Assembly: GCA_026014485.1 (NCBI GenBank)
Contig: JAOZIE010000012.1
Location: 1-64,000, forward strand
Direction: 5' to 3'
DNA length: 64,000 nucleotides
Source: Candidatus Bathyarchaeota archaeon
Lineage (GTDB): Archaea; Thermoproteota; Bathyarchaeia; Bathyarchaeales; Bathycorpusculaceae
Shown in pieces: positions 26,413 to 34,847 of the stretch (its first letter is position 1; every line of letters begins with the position of its first letter). A model generated the notes under the pieces. The model worked only from the letters and a program-made list of their open reading frames with translations. It made no database searches and was not told where the DNA came from. The position numbers and the translations under genes are program-made.

Positions 26413-27558
26413 ATGCAGAGAACGGGTTTTGCAAGTTTGCCTCTTCACGGCGGAAAAGCCCCAGCTTGGTTAACAGGTAGAATGCGCAGACTCGCCAAAG
26501 AAATCAGCGCCATCATCATCGACGAATACGGCACAGACACTTATCTGGCAAGGTTAAGCGACCCCTACTGGTTTCAAGCGTTCGGATGTGTTCTTGGCTA
26601 TGACTGGCACAGCAGTGGCGTAACCACTGTTGTCACAGGAGTTCTCAAAACCGCGCTTTCACCCCAAGAACACGGCATCGCCGTTTGCGGAGGAAAAGGC
26701 AAAACCTCAAAGAAAACACCCACAGAAATCACAGAGACAGCAGACAAATTCGGCTTCTCAGAAAACAAAACCCAGCAACTCACCTACACAAGCAAGATGA
26801 CCGCGAAAATCGACAACACCGCCATCCAAGCAGGCTACCAACTTTACCACCACGCATTCTTCGTCACCGAAAAAGGCAAATGGGCAGTTATCCAGCAAGG
26901 CATGAACCCAGAAGGCAAAACAGCACGCAGATACCACTGGCTAAGCGACACAACCACAAACTTTGTAGTTGAACCACACAACGCCATAGTCTGCGACACC
27001 AAACATCCAGCCGTACTGAACATGACGGCGAAAAACAGCGAAGGCAACCGCAAGGCATCTGTGGATTTAGCCAAAGAACCCACCAGAAAACTCATGCGCC
27101 TAACCCAAGACGCCACCGTGCCCAAGGAAAAACAGCAGACCATGCTCAGCAAATGGCTCCCAGAAATCCAAAGCCGCCCCCAACAAAAGCGAATCGCGAC
27201 GCTATACATGCCTAGAAACATTAACTGGACTGCACTTGCCGAAGCCTACGAAATCCAGCCAAGCAGCTACGAGGAACTGTTAGCTGTGAAAGGCGTTGGA
27301 CCCGCAACCGTAAGAGGATTAGCCTTAGTGGCGGAACTTGTTTACGGCGAAAAACCCAGCTGGCAAGACCCCGTCAAATACAGCTTCGCCTACGGCGGCA
27401 AAGATGGAGTCCCCTACCCCGTGAACCGCCAAGCTATGGACCAATCCATTAGCATCCTTCGTGAAGCCGTGCAGGCAACCAAAGTCGGCGACAAAGAAAA
27501 AACCCGGGCGCTGCAGGGGCTGCGCAGGTTTGTTCCGCTGGACGCAAAAAGCTCTTAA
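26413..27558 (+). CDS. DUF763 protein
   Basis: 381 residues with the diagnostic N-terminus RTGFASLPLHGGKAPAWL. Further conserved blocks are RLSDPYWFQAFGCVLGYDWHSSG, YQLYHHAFFVT, WAVIQQGMN, RRYHWLS, ELLAVKGVGPATVRGL (a helix-hairpin-helix-like element at about 288-303) and YSFAYGGKDGVPYPV. DUF763 occurs in archaea and thermophilic bacteria. The HhH element and basic patches suggest nucleic-acid contact, but the function is unknown. The ATG at 26413 gives the family's normal start. Confidence 0.88.
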   Translation: MQRTGFASLPLHGGKAPAWLTGRMRRLAKEISAIIIDEYGTDTYLARLSDPYWFQAFGCVLGYDWHSSGVTTVVTGVLKTALSPQEHGIAVCGGKGKTSKKTPTEITETADKFGFSENKTQQLTYTSKMTAKIDNTAIQAGYQLYHHAFFVTEKGKWAVIQQGMNPEGKTARRYHWLSDTTTNFVVEPHNAIVCDTKHPAVLNMTAKNSEGNRKASVDLAKEPTRKLMRLTQDATVPKEKQQTMLSKWLPEIQSRPQQKRIATLYMPRNINWTALAEAYEIQPSSYEELLAVKGVGPATVRGLALVAELVYGEKPSWQDPVKYSFAYGGKDGVPYPVNRQAMDQSISILREAVQATKVGDKEKTRALQGLRRFVPLDAKSS

Positions 27559-27595
27559 GCACAACAAACAGAAGTTTCTGTGGAGAGTTGGATAA

Positions 27596-28195
27596 TTGGA
27601 CAGAGGACTCAAAACCTCAGGGATAATTGGCTTCGCGGCGCCAATCTTCACGTTCACCTGCATATTAGCCGCCATCGCTTCTTGGCCACAATTCAGCTGG
27701 ACAAACAACGCGTTAAGTGATTTAGGCGTGCAAAGCGGATTCACCGCAATACTCTTCAACAGCGGACTAGTAATTGGCGGAATCCTCTTCGCCGTTTTCG
27801 CCACTGGACTGTACAGCTTCGCGGGCAAACGCTTCATAGGGAAAGTTGGCGCAGCATGCTTCTTTCTTGCATGGATAGCACTAATTGCCATAGGCATCTT
27901 CAACGAAAACTTCAGACCCACACACTACATCGTTTCCGTGATGCTCTTCGTGTTCTTGCCCATTTCCCTGCTTATCTTCGTAGCAACGTTCTGGATTGAA
28001 AGCAAACGCAGGTTAAGCGGCTTAACTTTGGCGTTGGCGCTGGTTGCAGCTGCAGTTTGGGTGCTTCAACTCACGGTGGAATACGTTCCCAACGTAGCCA
28101 TCCCCGAATTTATCTCTGGCTTGGCAGGTGCAGCGTGGGTTTGGGTCTTAAGCTACCTGATGCTGAAAAAAGCGTCACAAACACCAAACACGTAG
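27596..28195 (+). CDS. DUF998 six-helix membrane protein
   Basis: 199 residues with six predicted transmembrane helices. The motif SWPQFSWTNNALSDLGVQSG after helix 1 is typical of DUF998. The start is TTG at 27596 with GGAGAG about 8 bp before it; no ATG fits. The family has no established role. It lies 37 bp after the DUF763 gene in the same direction, perhaps cotranscribed. Confidence 0.8.
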   Translation: MDRGLKTSGIIGFAAPIFTFTCILAAIASWPQFSWTNNALSDLGVQSGFTAILFNSGLVIGGILFAVFATGLYSFAGKRFIGKVGAACFFLAWIALIAIGIFNENFRPTHYIVSVMLFVFLPISLLIFVATFWIESKRRLSGLTLALALVAAAVWVLQLTVEYVPNVAIPEFISGLAGAAWVWVLSYLMLKKASQTPNT

Positions 28196-28235
28196 AACCC
28201 GAATCCCTGCTGAAGACCTGTTCGAAGCATCGAAG

Positions 28236-29234
28236 TTAAGGTTCAGCTAAATCCGCAAAGATTTGGGCACAGCAAAACGGCGAAAACGACACCGCGAACC
28301 CTGCTCGTCGTGCATAACGGATTGCTTCTTGGCTTGGAAACGCCATCCCATCCACACCAGCCTTCAACGCTAAAACGTCGGTTTCGGCTCTGTGTCTGCC
28401 TTTGGGTCGCATGCATCCCAGCACAAGGGGAGTCTGCGGGAACATTGTTCGGGCGGTTGCGGTTGCTCTGGCGATGTCGTGGGGCGACGGCGGCTTGGTT
28501 TTCTCCATGGCTGTACCTCGAATGGGCATGAAGCTGATTACAACTATAGCTGAAGGGTTATACGGCTTTATCATGTTGAGCGCGGCAAATTCACCTTTCA
28601 ACTCGCCGTGGTGTAAGCCCACAATTACGTGGGGAACAAAAGCGATTTCTGCTTCGTGCAAGGCTCTGAGGGAATCCTCGTAATGCTTGGCGGTAACGTC
28701 TAAGTTGTAGATTTGCCGTATGGTTTCGTCACTGCCGATAACATCAATCAATGCTGCGTCTACACCAGCGGTTTTCAACTGCGAAACGATTTCTGCATCA
28801 ACTATGCCTGTGTGAACAAAAACCGTTAAACCCAAACGCTGCTTAACCTCAGCCAATGCAGGTGCAAATCTGTGCAGCGGCACGGAACCGTCAGGCAAGC
28901 ACCCGCCACTAACCAGAACGCCCAAAGCGCCGTTTTCCTTCAGGTGGGCACATAGAGCCACAAGCTTGTCTGGTGTAGCTGCGGGATGCATAGTTTCAAG
29001 GACTTTCCCGCCACAGTGTCTGCAGTTAAGGGCGCAGACGTTGCCTGTTACGGAGATTGTTGGAAACTCCTTGGATGAACTGCAAAAGCTTGGAGTCTTG
29101 TAGTAGCTAAAGCTTGGCGCGTAGAAACAGACTTTACGAGGCTGAGGAGCAAACATCTTAGAGTTCAGAGTCTGCTCAAGTTCACTTGCAGTGGAGTTCC
29201 AGATTTCCAGCGGAGAAAGTGTAGACATAGGCAT
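28236..29234 (-). CDS. Radical SAM enzyme, possibly LipS-like
   Basis: 332 residues. The radical SAM motif C-x3-C-x2-C sits in VCALNCRHCGG (about residues 67-75), preceded by KVCFYAPSFSYYKTP and FPTISVTGN. LVSGGC follows the cluster, then VHTGIVDAEIV, ALIDVIGSDETIRQIYNLD, HVIVGLHHGEL and LVLGCMRPKGRHR. Archaeal proteins with this layout include candidates for the two-component lipoyl synthase (LipS1/LipS2). That assignment is a guess from memory of motifs. A biotin synthase-like enzyme of other specificity is the alternative. Confidence 0.72.
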   Translation of the reverse strand: MPMSTLSPLEIWNSTASELEQTLNSKMFAPQPRKVCFYAPSFSYYKTPSFCSSSKEFPTISVTGNVCALNCRHCGGKVLETMHPAATPDKLVALCAHLKENGALGVLVSGGCLPDGSVPLHRFAPALAEVKQRLGLTVFVHTGIVDAEIVSQLKTAGVDAALIDVIGSDETIRQIYNLDVTAKHYEDSLRALHEAEIAFVPHVIVGLHHGELKGEFAALNMIKPYNPSAIVVISFMPIRGTAMEKTKPPSPHDIARATATARTMFPQTPLVLGCMRPKGRHRAETDVLALKAGVDGMAFPSQEAIRYARRAGFAVSFSPFCCAQIFADLAEP

Positions 29235-29349
29235 CTGTGGATAGAACGTGTTGAGGTTTGTTTATTTCTTTTGGTTGAGTTCATCAGACGAATATTTATG
29301 CAGGTTCACCAAACTTAAGAGTAGATGAATCTTCTTTGGCGGAGTCCAG

Positions 29350-29784
29350 ATGAGTGAGACAACAATAAGGAAACTCAGAAAAGTAACCGACGGCGTAAAC
29401 GTTAAAAGCTACTTTTTCATGCCGCCGCTCAACTGGCTGAATGTAGTCGAGAAAAAAGAGGGCAAAAAAATCCTACATTTCGCCGTTAAAGCCCAAGATG
29501 AGGTGCTTGTTCTGAACCCTGTTTTCGTGGAGCCTACGGTTTCGGGTCCTAAGAACACGGTGCCTGAAAAGGTTACGCAGATGCTTAAACAGGGCAACTT
29601 GATGGTGAAGCTACGTGAAGTTCACAAAGGAAGAAACATTTACCGAATAATCAACGTGCCCAGGAGTTGGGTGAAGGCAGAAGAGGGACAGAGAAACCGC
29701 GCCGTTGTTGCGGTGCGGGTAACCACTGAACCGGAAAGCATCACTGTAACACCCATCTTTGGCAGCAAACTAAAGCCACGATGA
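29350..29784 (+). CDS. Tandem AbrB/swapped-hairpin-like protein
   Basis: 144 residues. Two halves look alike: VKSYFFMPPLNWLNVVEKK... ending VLVLNPVF, and NIYRIINVPRSWVKAEEG... ending SITVTPIF. Both fit the AbrB-type pattern of a strand, 'P-x-x-W' turn, and a beta hairpin ending in a hydrophobic strand with P[VI]F. AbrB-like pairs bind DNA as regulators or antitoxins; no toxin gene is adjacent. A TATA-like AATATTTATG at about 29290 precedes the ATG. The similarity is read by eye, so the assignment is tentative. Confidence 0.55.
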   Translation: MSETTIRKLRKVTDGVNVKSYFFMPPLNWLNVVEKKEGKKILHFAVKAQDEVLVLNPVFVEPTVSGPKNTVPEKVTQMLKQGNLMVKLREVHKGRNIYRIINVPRSWVKAEEGQRNRAVVAVRVTTEPESITVTPIFGSKLKPR

Positions 29785-29816
29785 AATGAACAGGAGTGAC
29801 TTTTCGCGGCGGTTCT

Positions 29817-30149
29817 TCACCAGCCGAGTTTTGACCTCTTTCTGTTGTTCGGGGAAGAAAGAGCCAGGGGCTGGAGTAGGATTTGGGTCTGAGTTTTGAG
29901 CTTCTCAAGTCGTTTAGTTAGGTCTAACGTTTTGGATATGGCTAACCCTCTTTGCGTTAAAACGTAGTATGCCTTGTTATCAACACCGACTTTTAGGGTT
30001 ACAATTTCGTGGTTGACCAGAAAATCCATCCTTTCCTGAAGCAAAATACAGTTGGTACTACAGTCGTAGGCTAATTCATCTGCAGTTTGAGCCTTTTTGG
30101 CTAAAGCACAAACGATGTCATGGTAGAGTTCCAGTTTGGATCTTCGCAT
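29817..30149 (-). CDS. Winged-helix DNA-binding protein (ArnR1-like)
   Basis: 110 residues. RRSKLELYHDIVCALAKKAQTADELAYDCSTN begins a winged helix of the archaeal single-domain type. A recognition helix (LLQERMDFLVNHEIV), a wing (TLKVGVDNKAYYVLT), RGLAISKTLD and a C-terminal helix for dimerisation follow. It is probably a transcription regulator of unknown target. It is convergent to the gene at 29350. Confidence 0.72.
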   Translation of the reverse strand: MRRSKLELYHDIVCALAKKAQTADELAYDCSTNCILLQERMDFLVNHEIVTLKVGVDNKAYYVLTQRGLAISKTLDLTKRLEKLKTQTQILLQPLALSSPNNRKRSKLGW

Positions 30150-30474
30150 CAGTCAACCCTATCTGTGGATGGTTAATTTTTTAATAAAGCGTTTATGACT
30201 CCAAAATCCATAAGCGAAATCAATAGCGGAACACTCAAAGCCAATAGCCCATGACAAATACGTCAGCGGTTTTCTTCTGGCGGGAGGCTGCTCTGCAAAT
30301 GGTAAGCTGGCGTGCTTTTTCGGTGGTTGCCTAGAATTATCGTAGTAGGGGGATTCGAAGCGTATCCAGACGTGACAAGCAAACATTTTTTTATCAAGTC
30401 ACCCCGCAATCAGAGCCTGTCCAAAAGTAAATTGCAAAAGTTTTAAAAACGAAAGTGAACGGAAATAGGTATCT
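30150..30474. other. Intergenic stretch
   Basis: Only a doubtful minus frame (30159-30386) is open, without motif or ribosome site. TTTTAAAAAC at 30438-30447 is a possible TATA for the small gene at 30475. No RNA gene or repeat was recognised. Confidence 0.4.
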
Positions 30475-30657
30475 GTGGTTCCTTTGGAGAGCTGGATATT
30501 AGGGGTAATACTGGTCTTGGTCGGGGTTTTGGTTTTAACCTGCGGCTTCAAAGAAGTAGAGTACTGCGTTTTCTTCAGGGCAATCGGTGCGGGTCTGGCA
30601 AGCGTCGGATTTCTCACTTTCGTCGTGAAGTTTTGGAAATGGATACAAAGCATCTAG
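30475..30657 (+). CDS. Small two-helix membrane protein
   Basis: 60 residues with two hydrophobic helices (about 8-25 and 32-52) and a GTG start. TTTTAAAAAC about 28 bp before the GTG would give a near-leaderless transcript. No family is recognised. Confidence 0.45.
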   Translation: MVPLESWILGVILVLVGVLVLTCGFKEVEYCVFFRAIGAGLASVGFLTFVVKFWKWIQSI

Positions 30658-30700
30658 CACAATCGAGTTGAAAAAGACCGCGATAAAAGAAAAAAGTAGG

Positions 30701-31300
30701 TTATTTTGTTGGGCAAATGGGTAGGACTGTTTTTGCGTGTACTTCGTTGAGGACTTCTGCAATTGCCAAGTAAACTGCGCTTAAACCGCAGATGACGCCT
30801 TCGATGCCGGTTATTGTGTTGAAGGTTATGTTTCCGAAGAGCACTGGGTTATGTGTCAAGTCTCTGATGGTTAGCATAAAGAACAGAACCGCTAAGCTAC
30901 CGAAGACGAACTGTAGAGCGCGGTTCGCCTTTAGGGTACCAAAGAACATCGCAAACGTAAACAGGCCCCACATGAAGAAGTATGCCGCCGTAGCCGTTGA
31001 TGACGGTGAAGTAAACCCAGACAGGAAGGATATTTCAGGAAGAACCCAGAGCAGCACCAGACTCCACCAGAACAACCCGTAAGACGTGAATGCTACTGTG
31101 CCGAATGTGTTGCCCTTCTTGAATTCCATGATGCCGACAAGCACCTGCGCTAAGCCACCGTATGCCAAGCCCATAGCTAAAATCATTGTATTCAACTGAA
31201 ATAAGCCAGCGTTGTGCAGGTTCAGCAGAACCGTTGTCAAGCCGAAGCCGAGCAGCCCAAGCGGTGCAGGATTTGCTAATTTAGCCACTTTATCACTCAT
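30701..31300 (-). CDS. satP: SatP/GPR1-FUN34-YaaH acetate transporter
   Basis: 199 residues with six transmembrane helices. The family signature [21 protein letters not shown] is at residues 8-28, and [26 protein letters not shown] follows. SatP proteins carry acetate or succinate with protons. With acs 9 kb away the cell has both steps of acetate assimilation. The ATG at 31300 fits the family start. Confidence 0.9.
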   Translation of the reverse strand: MSDKVAKLANPAPLGLLGFGLTTVLLNLHNAGLFQLNTMILAMGLAYGGLAQVLVGIMEFKKGNTFGTVAFTSYGLFWWSLVLLWVLPEISFLSGFTSPSSTATAAYFFMWGLFTFAMFFGTLKANRALQFVFGSLAVLFFMLTIRDLTHNPVLFGNITFNTITGIEGVICGLSAVYLAIAEVLNEVHAKTVLPICPTK

Positions 31301-31371
31301 TTTTCCTCATCGTATCCGTTTCAGTGTTTTAGACGCTTGTTCAATGTTTTCTCATATATCTTTGTTGTAAG

Positions 31372-34146
31372 CTACATGGTTCCGTTTCTTTTACATGCAA
31401 CATATTTGCCTATTTCTATTGCACTAAACACTATACCCGCGAACAGTACTGCAATTCCCCAGTCGGCGTATCCGGGCGCGTTTACGTCAAAGATTCCCTG
31501 AAGACCTGGTATGTAGAGTATTAAGAGCTGCAGCGCAAACGACGAGATTATGGCGTACCAAAGGTACTTGTTCTTGAACACACCAACTTTGAACACTGGA
31601 AACTTGTATGAACGCGAAGACAACGCTATAGCTAACTCAATCAGGATCATAGCGGTTAAGAGTTGAGTGCGAGCCTCAATCAGTTGATGCTCACCAAGCC
31701 AAGGCTGATGCATGAAGTACCCTATCAACAGCAACGTTGAAGTCAAGATGGGCGATGCAATCAGGAACGTTTTGACGTCACGCGTAAATATGCTTTCTGT
31801 AGGCTTACGTGGCTGGCGTTCCATCAGGTCGGGGTCGCCTGGGTCTACACCTAAAGCGATTGCGGGTAAGCCGTCTGTGACCAAGTTCATCCAAAGCAGC
31901 TGCACCGCAGTTAACGCAATGGCAGCGCTGCCCAACGTAGGCGTATCTAAGCCTGGCGACAGCAAACCTGCTAGGTGCGGGACAGCAACGATGGCAACAA
32001 ACATGACAAGGATTTCCATGATGTTACATTGCAGCAGGTAAGTGAGGTATTTCTTGATGTTGTCGTAGATTTCTCTGCCTTCCTTGACCGCTTTAACTAT
32101 GCTTGCAAAGTTATCGTCAGCCAAAACCATGGCGGCAGCTTCTTTGGTGACCTCCGTGCCTGTGATGCCCATCGCAACACCTATGTCAGCCATTTTGAGT
32201 GCGGGTGCATCGTTCACGCCGTCTCCAGTCATAGCGACAACTTGGTCTTTCGCTTTCCACGCTTTGACTATGCGCATTTTGTGTTCAGGTGCAACTCGAG
32301 CGTATATGACAACGTTTTCGACTACGTCGACGAGTTGCTGGTCAGTCATCTGTTCAAGTTCGCTGCCTGTGAGAACTTTGCCTTCTTCCTCGTTTTCGCC
32401 CAGAAGGTTGAGTTCTTTTGCGACGGCGGTTGCGGTGAGTTTGTGGTCGCCAGTTATCATGATTACGCGGATGCCAGCTTGCTTGCAGATGGCTATGGCA
32501 TCTTTGACTTCGCTACGCGGCGGATCAATCATGCCCATGATGCCCGCAAAGATGAAACCTTCTTCGATTTTTTCATCGAAGTTTTCGACGGTTGGGGGCA
32601 GTTCCTTGTAGGCGAAGCCCAAGTTCCTCAGCGCCTGTAAAGCCATAACCTCAGTGACTTTACGCAGTTCGGTACGTTGGTCACTGGTTAATTTTTGGAC
32701 TTTACCGTCGAGTAGGAGGTGAGTGCATCTTTCCAGAACAATTTCAGGTGCTCCTTTCATGTAGGCTATTTTTTTGTCGCCTGCATTGTGGATGGTGGTC
32801 ATGCGTTTGCGTTCGCTGCTGAAGGGAACTTCGGCTATGCGGGGTTCCTGCTGGTCAAGTTCTTGTTTGGAGATTCCTGCTTTGGCGGCTGTGACTATGA
32901 GTGCGCCTTCGGTTGGGTCGCCTTTAACGGTCCATTTCTTGGTTTCCTCGTCTTTTTCAAGGGCTGAGTCGTTGCATAAGGAGGCTATTTTGAGGAGTTC
33001 TTGCAGTTGCTTGTCAGGCGCATATGGTTTGTTGTCTTTTTCGAATTCGCCGTCAGGAGCGTAGCCTATGCCTGTGACTTTGATGGCTGCGTTGTTGGTG
33101 TAGATGCGCTGCACGGTCATTTCGCCTTTGGTCATGGTACCTGTTTTGTCGCTGCAGATGACGCTTGTGCTACCCAAAGTTTCTACTGCGGGGAGACGTT
33201 TGACGACGGTGTTGACTTTTGCCATGCGGTACATGCCTATGGCGAGTGCACCTGTGACGATGGCGGGTAAGGCTTCGGGAACGGCGGCTACTGCAAGGCT
33301 TACTGCCCAGAGAACCATATCCAGTATGGGGCGTCCTTCTACGACTATGCCAACTGTTGCTACGCCGATGCAGACTGTAACCGCAAGGATACCTATCCAC
33401 TTGCCAACTGAAGCCAGCCGCTTCTCCAGCGGTGTTTCTTCAGTTTCGGTAGTTTGAACCATCTGGGCAATTTTGCCAAATTCCGTTTCCATACCCGTAG
33501 TTGTTACAACAGCTTTTGCGCGACCGTAGGCAATGATTGTGCCTGTGTAAACCATGTTTTTGCGGTCGTTCAACTGGGCATCTTCAGCGATGGAAGCGGT
33601 TGTTTTCTCGACGGAAGTTGACTCGCCGGTTAAGGCGGCTTCCTCGACTTTGAGGTTATGAGCTTCAATTAGGCGTCCATCCGCAGGTATCTTGTCGCCC
33701 GTATAAAGCAGAACAATGTCACCTGGGACAAGCTGATTAGCAGGAATTTTAGTTTCTTTACCGTCACGTATAACCGAAGCAGTTGGAGCAGTCATCTTTT
33801 TGAGTGCTTCAACAGCTTTTTCGCTACGGTATTCTTGAGTAAAACCTAAAATTGCGCTGGCGATGACGATTATAAAAATGATTAAGGCATCTATGGCTTC
33901 GTCAATCGAGTTTTGGTATAGCCCAAGCCCCAACGACAGAAACATAGCAAAAAGAAGAATAATCATGAGAACATCGGTAAATTGACTCAGGAAAAGCCTG
34001 ATGGGAGATTTACCTTTAGCTTTCTTGAGTTCATTAGAGCCGTACGTGGCAAGGCGGCTTTGAGCTTCCTGCGAAGTTAAGCCTTCCTCGCTGGTTTTAA
34101 GTTCCTCTAGGGCGTCCTTTGTTTTTAGGGCGTGCCAAGTTTTCAC
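31372..34146 (-). CDS. P-type Ca2+-transporting ATPase (P2A-like)
   Basis: 924 residues, full length. The N-terminal cation-ATPase domain TWHALKTKDALEEL leads to the actuator motif LTGES (172-176), the transmembrane-4 site VPEALPAI (289-296), the phosphorylation site D333 in CSDKTGTMT, the nucleotide domain KGAPE, the hinge TGDGVNDAPALK and six C-terminal helices. The PEALP site is close to the PEGLP of SERCA/PMCA pumps, so Ca2+ (perhaps Mn2+) export is likely. The start is GTG at 34146. Plus-strand frames inside are shadows. Confidence 0.93.
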   Translation of the reverse strand: MKTWHALKTKDALEELKTSEEGLTSQEAQSRLATYGSNELKKAKGKSPIRLFLSQFTDVLMIILLFAMFLSLGLGLYQNSIDEAIDALIIFIIVIASAILGFTQEYRSEKAVEALKKMTAPTASVIRDGKETKIPANQLVPGDIVLLYTGDKIPADGRLIEAHNLKVEEAALTGESTSVEKTTASIAEDAQLNDRKNMVYTGTIIAYGRAKAVVTTTGMETEFGKIAQMVQTTETEETPLEKRLASVGKWIGILAVTVCIGVATVGIVVEGRPILDMVLWAVSLAVAAVPEALPAIVTGALAIGMYRMAKVNTVVKRLPAVETLGSTSVICSDKTGTMTKGEMTVQRIYTNNAAIKVTGIGYAPDGEFEKDNKPYAPDKQLQELLKIASLCNDSALEKDEETKKWTVKGDPTEGALIVTAAKAGISKQELDQQEPRIAEVPFSSERKRMTTIHNAGDKKIAYMKGAPEIVLERCTHLLLDGKVQKLTSDQRTELRKVTEVMALQALRNLGFAYKELPPTVENFDEKIEEGFIFAGIMGMIDPPRSEVKDAIAICKQAGIRVIMITGDHKLTATAVAKELNLLGENEEEGKVLTGSELEQMTDQQLVDVVENVVIYARVAPEHKMRIVKAWKAKDQVVAMTGDGVNDAPALKMADIGVAMGITGTEVTKEAAAMVLADDNFASIVKAVKEGREIYDNIKKYLTYLLQCNIMEILVMFVAIVAVPHLAGLLSPGLDTPTLGSAAIALTAVQLLWMNLVTDGLPAIALGVDPGDPDLMERQPRKPTESIFTRDVKTFLIASPILTSTLLLIGYFMHQPWLGEHQLIEARTQLLTAMILIELAIALSSRSYKFPVFKVGVFKNKYLWYAIISSFALQLLILYIPGLQGIFDVNAPGYADWGIAVLFAGIVFSAIEIGKYVACKRNGTM

Positions 34147-34425
34147 CGCGTTGCAACTCCGATTTAAAGTAACTTACGCGATAGCCCCTATAGGTTTTTC
34201 TGAAGGAACACTCCAAACGCGACAAGCAGAACCGTTAAGTGAACACATGAAAATATGACTTCTGGGTACATGCGTCGAAAGGTTCATAAGTGAATAGGTC
34301 TTTCTCCTAACGGCAATAACCAATCCAAATTCACAGTTAAGCACAGACTTGCTCCATTTAACCGTGGAAAACGAGTCAGTGCAGGCTGAAAAGGTTAAAA
34401 TACCCGAATAAAGAGGTGAAAAGAT

Positions 34426-34749
34426 ATGGAAAACATATACGCAGCTATGCTCCTCCACAAGGCAGGGAAAGAAATCAACGAGGAAACAGTCACCGCAGTT
34501 CTTACCGCAGCAGGCGTCACCGTAGACCAAATTCAAGTTAAAGCACTAGTTGCCTCACTCAGCGAAGTCAACATTGATGAAGCAATTAAAGCCGCACCGA
34601 CCATGATGGCAGCAGCTCCAGTAGCAGCAGGCGGTGCACCAGAAGACAAGCCAGCAGCCGCACCACCAGAAGACAAGAAGAAGAAAGCTGAAGACGAAAA
34701 AGCCAAGGAAGATGCAGCTCTCGAAGGATTAGGCGCCCTATTCGGGTAA
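34426..34749 (+). CDS. rpl12: Ribosomal protein P1/L12 (acidic stalk)
   Basis: 107 residues. The protein is N-terminal helical ([20 protein letters not shown]...[21 protein letters not shown]), with an Ala/Pro-rich hinge (about 62-80) and a charged [17 protein letters not shown] tail. It ends in GLGALFG, the stalk tip that recruits elongation factors. The ribosome site GAGGTGA (34413-34419) lies 6 nt before the ATG. It is normally cotranscribed with rpl10 and rpl1; here it stands alone, beside the Ca-ATPase gene. Confidence 0.95.
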   Translation: MENIYAAMLLHKAGKEINEETVTAVLTAAGVTVDQIQVKALVASLSEVNIDEAIKAAPTMMAAAPVAAGGAPEDKPAAAPPEDKKKKAEDEKAKEDAALEGLGALFG

Positions 34750-34757
34750 ACGCCAAA

Positions 34758-34802
34758 ACCCTATTTTTAACCCATTTTCTATATTTGCCGTTTTTTATTT
34801 CT
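34758..34802 (+). terminator. T-rich archaeal terminator after rpl12
   Basis: Three T-tracts (CTATTTTTAA, CCATTTTC, CGTTTTTTATTTC) follow the stop codon within 55 bp, as expected for factor-independent archaeal termination. Because the next gene is convergent, the region may serve both. Confidence 0.4.
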
Positions 34803-34847
34803 TAAAAGCAGAGCACATTTTGGAAAATAGAGAATCCTGCGCCAGTT

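Noticed and set aside
29350-30149. AbrB-like and winged-helix genes as a toxin-antitoxin module
   Set aside because: They are convergent, and neither product resembles a toxin. No small toxin gene is adjacent.
30159-30386. A 75-codon minus frame, and a GGGGGATTCGAAGC element that resembles a tRNA T-arm
   Set aside because: The T-arm-like bases cannot form a 5-bp stem with neighbours and no cloverleaf follows. The frame has no support.
31975-32640. A 221-codon plus-strand frame inside the P-type ATPase gene
   Set aside because: It is antisense to highly conserved ATPase motifs and has a composition typical of antisense frames (Phe, Cys and Val rich).
34395-34403. GTTAAAATAC as the TATA box of rpl12
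   Set aside because: Transcription would start downstream of the good ribosome site GAGGTGA, so the real promoter must lie further upstream.
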